Origin: Firmicutes bacterium UBA7510
GTDB taxonomy: Bacteria > Bacillota > Clostridia > Tissierellales > Sedimentibacteraceae
Assembly (NCBI GenBank): GCA_002479485.1
Contig: DLNM01000035.1
Coordinates: 312,676 to 376,675, forward strand
DNA length: 64,000 nucleotides
Direction: 5' to 3'
Part shown: positions 59,914-64,000 of the stretch, in pieces
Position numbering within the stretch: position 1 is the first letter of the stretch
Layout: each line of letters begins with the position of its first letter
Translations under genes and position numbers: made by a program
The notes under the pieces: model-generated
The model's database searches: none
What the model was told of the DNA's origin: nothing
The model's input: only the letters and a program-made list of their open reading frames with translations

Positions 59914-61386
59914 ATGAAAATAGATAAAAACAAATTAGATATTAAGAGATTAACTAAAAAGTGGGACACATCGGGATGTGTTTCCGTATATCATAAAGGT
60001 GAGTGTATTTATAAGGATTTTTCTGGATTTGCAAACCGTGAAACAAAAGAGCCAATAAATGAAGAATCAACTTATTTATTTAGTGGAAATGCAAGTTTTC
60101 TACTAGCATTATCCATGCTTTTGTTATCAGACATGAAAAAAATAAATTTAAATGATACAGTTGAAAGATACATACCAGAATATGCACATGCACATAAAAT
60201 TAAAATAAAACATCTCTTACAAGGAGAATCTGGAATACGTGATTACTTCTATGGAAGTGTTATGCCTAAATTAAAAGATGATGAGGCACATAATTTACTT
60301 GATGAAAAAGCTCGTATGATAAAAGAAAAAAAAATATCTACATATGGCTATTCATTTAAGGAAGTGCTTGAATTTATAGGCAAGGAAGATCTTGAATACG
60401 AACCTGGAGCAGAAAAGGACGATTATTCAAAAACTAATGAGGTGTTCTGCAAGGAGATAATAGAAAGAGTCACTGAAATGGAGCTTTTAGATTTTGAATT
60501 TAAACATATATTTGAGCCTCTTAATATGATTCAAACAAAAAGAGGAAGAAATGCTAATACAAACATTTACTGTACTTTTCGTAATAATGAACTCTTAAAG
60601 GCTACTGTAGATGATACAGCTACAGATTTATTTATTACAACATTTGCAGACATTGAAAAACTGTTGTTTGCTATATATGAAGGTAAGCTTTTGTCAAAGA
60701 AAACTTGGAAAAAAGCATTGACCTTTAATGAAGAAAATGTAGGACTTGGATTTAATTCCGTAAACGGTACTGTATGTAGTGAAAGATTTAGTTTTCTTGG
60801 AAATGGCGCTGAGTTGTACTTTAATAAGGAAGCTGACTTATGTTATGTTCAATTAACTAATGCAGAATTGATATTAGAAAATATAAATGGCATTTGGATG
60901 TATTTTCGTAAGGATTTACGAAATGAAATAGATTCATATTTTACATATCCAAAAAATACTCGTATAGTTCAATATAACAAGAAAAATTGGTATGATGCTT
61001 TAAATTTACAAATATCAAAGGAGCAATATGAATTTGTATGTGACGCAAAACAGACAATAGCATATGCATTTGCATATCAAAAAGACCACAAGCTTTTTGT
61101 TGGAATGGAAGGAGATAGACCAGTAGGACTTATGGTGCTGCAATCGAATAAAAAAACTCAAGAATTTTATTTCTCAATTCTATTAGTTGATGAGCGCTAT
61201 CAAGGACGTGGGTTTGGAAAGATTATGCTGAAATGGGGAGTAGAATATTTTAAACAACAAGGAGCTAAAGAGCTAACTATTGGTGTTAATCGTTTTAATA
61301 TTTCTGCTCAAAAACTATATAAGAGTGTTGGTTTTAAAGAAGATTTAGTTTATGAAGAAGGAATGCAGTTGAAATTGATATTATAA
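59914..61386 (+). CDS. Beta-lactamase-fold protein fused to GNAT acetyltransferase
   Basis: A 490-residue fusion. Residues 1-340 follow the class C beta-lactamase/esterase fold: FANRETKEPINEESTYLFSGNASFLLALSMLLLSD, DTVERYIPEYAH, IKHLLQGESGIRDY and DDYSKTNEVF. The SxxK active-site position reads SGNASFLL, so the nucleophile/lysine pair seems lost although the YSxTN tyrosine is kept. Residues about 350-490 are a GNAT domain with DERYQGRGFGKIML. It is perhaps a binding module that recruits a substrate for acetylation. The SD CGGAGGGG precedes the start. Confidence 0.8.
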   Translation: MKIDKNKLDIKRLTKKWDTSGCVSVYHKGECIYKDFSGFANRETKEPINEESTYLFSGNASFLLALSMLLLSDMKKINLNDTVERYIPEYAHAHKIKIKHLLQGESGIRDYFYGSVMPKLKDDEAHNLLDEKARMIKEKKISTYGYSFKEVLEFIGKEDLEYEPGAEKDDYSKTNEVFCKEIIERVTEMELLDFEFKHIFEPLNMIQTKRGRNANTNIYCTFRNNELLKATVDDTATDLFITTFADIEKLLFAIYEGKLLSKKTWKKALTFNEENVGLGFNSVNGTVCSERFSFLGNGAELYFNKEADLCYVQLTNAELILENINGIWMYFRKDLRNEIDSYFTYPKNTRIVQYNKKNWYDALNLQISKEQYEFVCDAKQTIAYAFAYQKDHKLFVGMEGDRPVGLMVLQSNKKTQEFYFSILLVDERYQGRGFGKIMLKWGVEYFKQQGAKELTIGVNRFNISAQKLYKSVGFKEDLVYEEGMQLKLIL

Positions 61387-61437
61387 GATTGAATTTCGAA
61401 TTTAATTACTATGTAAAAATTAATATAAGGAGTTAAT

Positions 61438-61485
61438 ATGTTTATTTTAGTTAATACAAATAAATTTTTTGAACTCATATACTAA
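61438..61485 (+). CDS. Leader peptide ORF, 15 residues, before the RNHCP leader
   Basis: MFILVNTNKFFELIY follows the SD AAGGAG (61428-61433) with 4-base spacing. Its last codons lie in the 5' arm of the first leader hairpin (61473-61480), so translation would disrupt that stem. No known family. Confidence 0.5.
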   Translation: MFILVNTNKFFELIY

Positions 61486-61740
61486 CCGGGGATGACGCCT
61501 AAGTCGGTGATATGAGTGAACACTTACTGCTGGATGGTGGTTAATAGCTGCCATACATTGACCAATATAAATTCACAAAATTGGTATTAGTTCGGATAAA
61601 GAGATGAAATAGGCTCTTTTGAAGCTGGAAGCAGAAGTATTCGTAATCCAGAAGATAACGAAGAATTTGTCACTACCTCATAAAGCCCGAAAAAAAGAAC
61701 AAACAGAACCCGCTTTCTGATATTGAAAATAAAATATCAG
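61473..61740 (+). ncRNA. GC-rich structured leader RNA of the RNHCP gene (unassigned)
   Basis: About 270 bases with a much higher G+C content than the surroundings. Stems seen: ACTCATAT/ATATGAGT (61473-61480, 61510-61517) with inner ACCG/CGGT, ATGGTGG/CTGCCAT (61534-61552), CCAAT/ATTGG (61562-61583), CTGG/CCAG (61625-61651), and CTGATATT/AATATCAG (61717-61740) that touches the SD GGAGG at 61740-61744. It matches no riboswitch, T-box, 6S or RNase P RNA I know. Confidence 0.6.
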
Positions 61741-61750
61741 GAGGCTCGGT

Positions 61751-62071
61751 ATGAGTAAAAGAAGTGAGAATAGCGCATTTATATGCGTTAATTGTGGAAA
61801 AGAAATAGTTCCATTATCAAATGGTAGTTGTAGAAATCATTGTCCGTATTGTTTATGTTCGTTGCACGTAGATAATGAAATAGGAGACAGGCAAAATCAA
61901 TGCCGCGGCATTATGAAACCAATGGAAATTAAATATAATACTAAAAAGGGTTATCAAATTATACATGAATGTACAAAATGCAGTTTTATTAGGGTTAATA
62001 AAGTTGCTGAAAACACAGATATGCCAGATAATCTAGATTTGATTATGGAACTTATGAGAAATAATATATAA
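61751..62071 (+). CDS. RNHCP domain zinc-binding protein
   Basis: A 106-residue protein of the RNHCP family. SCRNHCPYCLCSLHVD (about 29-44) is the family signature. CVNCGKEI at about 12-19 and HECTKCSF at about 76-83 supply further cysteine pairs, so two zinc sites are probable. A cytoplasmic RNA-related role has been suggested for the family but is unproven. The SD CAGGAGGCTCGGT is next to a leader hairpin. The Lsa-type ABC-F gene follows after a second leader. Confidence 0.85.
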   Translation: MSKRSENSAFICVNCGKEIVPLSNGSCRNHCPYCLCSLHVDNEIGDRQNQCRGIMKPMEIKYNTKKGYQIIHECTKCSFIRVNKVAENTDMPDNLDLIMELMRNNI

Positions 62072-62098
62072 AAATATATCAGAAAGGCGGTAAGAGAA

Positions 62099-62134
62099 AT
62101 GAGACTAAGAAGATTAGCAGGATTTAAATTATAA
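62099..62134 (+). CDS. Leader peptide MRLRRLAGFKL before the ABC-F gene
   Basis: An 11-residue ORF after the SD AAAGGCGG. Its first four residues, MRLR, equal the macrolide-dependent ribosome-stalling motif known from the ErmD leader and similar resistance leaders. The stop codon is 4 bases before a hairpin arm (62138). A stalled ribosome would hold that arm and shift folding toward the alternative stem. Confidence 0.75.
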   Translation: MRLRRLAGFKL

Positions 62135-62137
62135 TAA

Positions 62138-62194
62138 CCTAGCTAAATATTCGTTTACCGAGATAGCTAGGGATAAAATTTAAGGAGGCTATCT
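62138..62194 (+). promoter_or_regulatory. Alternative hairpins controlling the SD of the ABC-F gene
   Basis: CCTAGCTA (62138-62145) pairs with TAGCTAGG (62164-62171), 8 bp. AGATAGC (62161-62167) can instead pair with GCTATCT (62188-62194), 7 bp, placing the SD AAGGAGG (62182-62188) in its loop/arm. The two share 62164-62167 and exclude each other. No T run is seen, so control is probably at translation. Confidence 0.75.
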
Positions 62195-63772
62195 ATGGCA
62201 AAAATAAATATAAATAATTTAACATATAGTTATAAGGAGTACTATCAACCAATATTTTCAGATATAAATTTATCTATTGATACAGATTGGAAATTGGGAT
62301 TAATCGGGCGAAACGGTAGGGGGAAAACAACCCTATTAAAGCTTATTAATGGGGAAATAGAGCCAGATTTAGGTCATATCTCAAAAAATGTAAGTACTGA
62401 ATATTTTCCTTATTCTATAAAAACTAAATATACTAATACACTTGATGTAATAAAAGAGAATATTGGATTACTTAAGACTAAAGAAGATATAATGGACGAG
62501 ATTATATCTTCAAATAATGAAAAAAGATTTGATGAGTATCAAAGGATTTTAGATGAGTATGTAGAGCTTGAAGGCTATAATGTTGAATCTAGTATAAAAA
62601 AGGAATTCTATCTAATGAATCTATCAGAGAGTCTGTTAGAGCAGAATTTTGATACTCTATCAGGGGGAGAAAAGACTAAAATGCTTATAATCGCCTTGTT
62701 TTTAAGAAAAAATGCCTTTGTATTACTTGATGAACCTACTAATCATCTTGATGAAGAAGGAAAACAGGCTGTATTTAACTATCTTAGTCAAAAAAAGGGT
62801 TTCATATTGGTTTCTCATGACTGTGAGCTTTTGGATGATGTTGTCGACCATATTATTTCAATTAATAAATCAGACATATTATTAGAAAAAGGTAATTATT
62901 CTACATGGCTTGATAATAAGAACATGATTGAGTTGTATGAGTTTAAGACTAAAGCAAGACTAGAAAGAGAAATAAAAGAATTAGAAAAAAGTTCGGAGAA
63001 AAACAGAAAATGGGCTAATGTTGCTAATAAACAAAAGAATCCATTTAGACCATATGGCAGTAACAGTGGCAGGGGAAATGACGCTGGTGGTTCTAAGCTT
63101 ATGAGGCAAGCGAAAACTTCTGAGCGTACTATTCAAAAAAACATTGAAGAAAAGAAAAACTTGCTTAAAAATTATGAAACAGTATCAGATTTAGACATAA
63201 ATCAAAATGCTGTGGAAGATGATGCACTAGTAACAATAATAAATCTATCCTTTGGATATTCATCAAAGTTACTATTTGACAATTTTACATTGCAAATTAG
63301 ACAAGGAGATCAAATTTGGCTTAGGGGAAATAATGGAACGGGAAAAAGTACTTTGCTAAAGCTCATTTCAGGCGAAATAAGCTCTAAGCACGTACTCTAT
63401 CAAGAGAACATAAAAATCGCTCAAAGTTATCAAGAGCCTCTTTGGCAAAAAGGTCTTATAAACCAATTAATTGATGATAATGAGTTTAAATACAGATTCT
63501 TTGATATATGTAAGATTCTCGATATTAACACATTAGCACCAAATAAGCCAATAGAAACCTACAGCAGCGGAGAAAAAAGAAAAATTGATATTGCAAGAGC
63601 TTTGGCAAGTGAAAATGATTTATTGCTAATGGATGAGCCTCTAAATTATATGGATACTTACTTTAAAGAGCAGTTAGAAAAAGCAATATTAGAATATAAG
63701 CCAACACTTGTGTTTGTAGAACACGATGAAGTATTTGGGTGCAATATAGCAAATAAAATAATAAAATTATAA
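62195..63772 (+). CDS. Lsa-type ABC-F ribosomal protection protein
   Basis: A 525-residue ABC-F protein with two ATPase domains. DWKLGLIGRNGRGKTT (31-46) is almost the same as in Enterococcus Lsa(A), the lincosamide, streptogramin A and pleuromutilin protection factor, and LSGGEKTKM plus DEPTNHLD follow. The inter-domain arm (about 245-325) contains NPFRPYGSNSGRGNDAGG. Domain 2 has GNNGTGKST, an atypical signature YSSGEKRKI and DEPLNYMD, also as in Lsa-type proteins. The SD AAGGAGG is controlled by the hairpins above, and an MRLR leader ORF precedes it. Resistance is inferred from the family and leader. Confidence 0.9.
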   Translation: MAKININNLTYSYKEYYQPIFSDINLSIDTDWKLGLIGRNGRGKTTLLKLINGEIEPDLGHISKNVSTEYFPYSIKTKYTNTLDVIKENIGLLKTKEDIMDEIISSNNEKRFDEYQRILDEYVELEGYNVESSIKKEFYLMNLSESLLEQNFDTLSGGEKTKMLIIALFLRKNAFVLLDEPTNHLDEEGKQAVFNYLSQKKGFILVSHDCELLDDVVDHIISINKSDILLEKGNYSTWLDNKNMIELYEFKTKARLEREIKELEKSSEKNRKWANVANKQKNPFRPYGSNSGRGNDAGGSKLMRQAKTSERTIQKNIEEKKNLLKNYETVSDLDINQNAVEDDALVTIINLSFGYSSKLLFDNFTLQIRQGDQIWLRGNNGTGKSTLLKLISGEISSKHVLYQENIKIAQSYQEPLWQKGLINQLIDDNEFKYRFFDICKILDINTLAPNKPIETYSSGEKRKIDIARALASENDLLLMDEPLNYMDTYFKEQLEKAILEYKPTLVFVEHDEVFGCNIANKIIKL

Positions 63773-63798
63773 AGATAAATATACAGGGAGACATAAAA

Positions 63799-64000
63799 AT
63801 GATAGCATTGAAAAAAGTAGATGAAGATAATTTTAGAAAAGTTGTAGGAATAAAATTAAATGAGGAGCAAAGTAAATTTGTAGCAACTAATGTTTATTCA
63901 ATAGCACAAGCATGGATTTATCCAGAGGTAGCAAGACCTTTTGCTATTTATAATGATGAAGAAGTAATCGGCTTCATGATGATTGCTTGGGATGAAGAAG
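63799..64000 (+). CDS. GNAT family N-acetyltransferase, start only (partial)
   Basis: The gene is cut by the window end after 67 codons. It opens MIALKKVDEDNFRKVVGIKL with SKFVATNVYSIAQAW, typical of the spermine/spermidine and PaiA-like acetyltransferases, and then EEVIGFMMIAWDEE, the first GNAT strand pair. The SD AGGGAGA precedes the start. It is 26 bases after the ABC-F gene and may be in its operon. Confidence 0.8.
   Translation, partial: MIALKKVDEDNFRKVVGIKLNEEQSKFVATNVYSIAQAWIYPEVARPFAIYNDEEVIGFMMIAWDEE

Noticed and set aside
61473..61740. Known riboswitch (TPP, SAM, cobalamin, glycine, c-di-GMP, THF) or 6S/tmRNA/RNase P RNA
   Set aside because: None of their conserved cores was found; the region is reported as unassigned instead.
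1..64000. tRNA, rRNA, prophage or transposase genes
   Set aside because: No cloverleaf with a GGTTCRA T-arm, no rRNA-like tract and no transposase or integrase motif were seen on either strand.

Overview
The window is AT-rich (roughly 70% A+T by eye) Gram-positive DNA of the Clostridia/Tissierellia type. The support for this is strong AGGAGG-like Shine-Dalgarno (SD) sites, frequent TTG/GTG starts, two tRNA-sensing T-box leaders, BirA-type biotin control, a pair of Spo0A-type boxes, reverse-type rubrerythrin with PerR (anaerobe), and the conserved Firmicute order yicC-remA-gmk-rpoZ-priA-def-fmt-rsmB-rlmN-stp-prkC-rsgA-rpe-thiN. I cannot name the species. No rRNA, tRNA, CRISPR array, prophage or insertion sequence was seen.

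Layout. 1-9.3 kb is a mixed accessory region: the end of an ABC importer operon, ung, a FosX-type fosfomycin hydrolase, several GNAT acetyltransferases (one frameshifted), an AMMECR1/Memo/radical-SAM pair, a DUF3795 remnant and two flavodoxin-like proteins. 9.3-12.8 kb is redox related: an HTH-desulfoferrodoxin fusion, a thioesterase, a methyltransferase, rubrerythrin and PerR. 12.9-18 kb holds lipoproteins, a zinc-ribbon MscL, a DHHW protein and an acetate transporter behind two Spo0A boxes. 18-24 kb holds T-box serS, then an ECF sigma/anti-sigma pair followed by three exported proteins of unknown function, then a small CD3324-type DNA-binding protein behind an elaborate leader RNA. 24-29.7 kb holds an ABC-F ATPase on the minus strand with a 500-nt attenuator leader, a leucine-rich-repeat lipoprotein and a Fpg/Nei-like protein. 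29.7-33.4 kb is bioYBDA under a BirA operator. 33.5-39.7 kb holds a DNA-binding/kinase fusion, a methyltransferase, a T-box valS broken by one extra T, and a PepV-type dipeptidase. 39.8-45.2 kb holds RqcH (minus strand) and a YhbD-bactofilin operon with an MFS transporter. 45.3-59.8 kb is the housekeeping operon (RNA turnover, nucleotide, replication restart, protein maturation, rRNA modification, Ser/Thr phosphorylation, ribosome assembly). 59.9-64 kb holds a pseudo-beta-lactamase/GNAT fusion, an RNHCP zinc protein behind a GC-rich structured leader, an Lsa-type ABC-F gene with an MRLR leader peptide, and a partial acetyltransferase.

The main unexpected themes are regulatory RNA and small DNA palindromes. 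At least six leaders combine a short upstream ORF with hairpins, and two of them precede ABC-F ribosome-protection-type genes. In the housekeeping operon, short palindromic modules sit repeatedly just before the SD of the next gene. Three copies share the same two hairpins, and a second type occurs both here and 50 kb away. One hairpin lies between the SD and the start codon of rsgA. Several genes carry single-base or deletion damage (GNAT at 2518, DUF3795 at 7947, valS at 35781); the valS lesion is in a homopolymer, so sequencing error must be considered.
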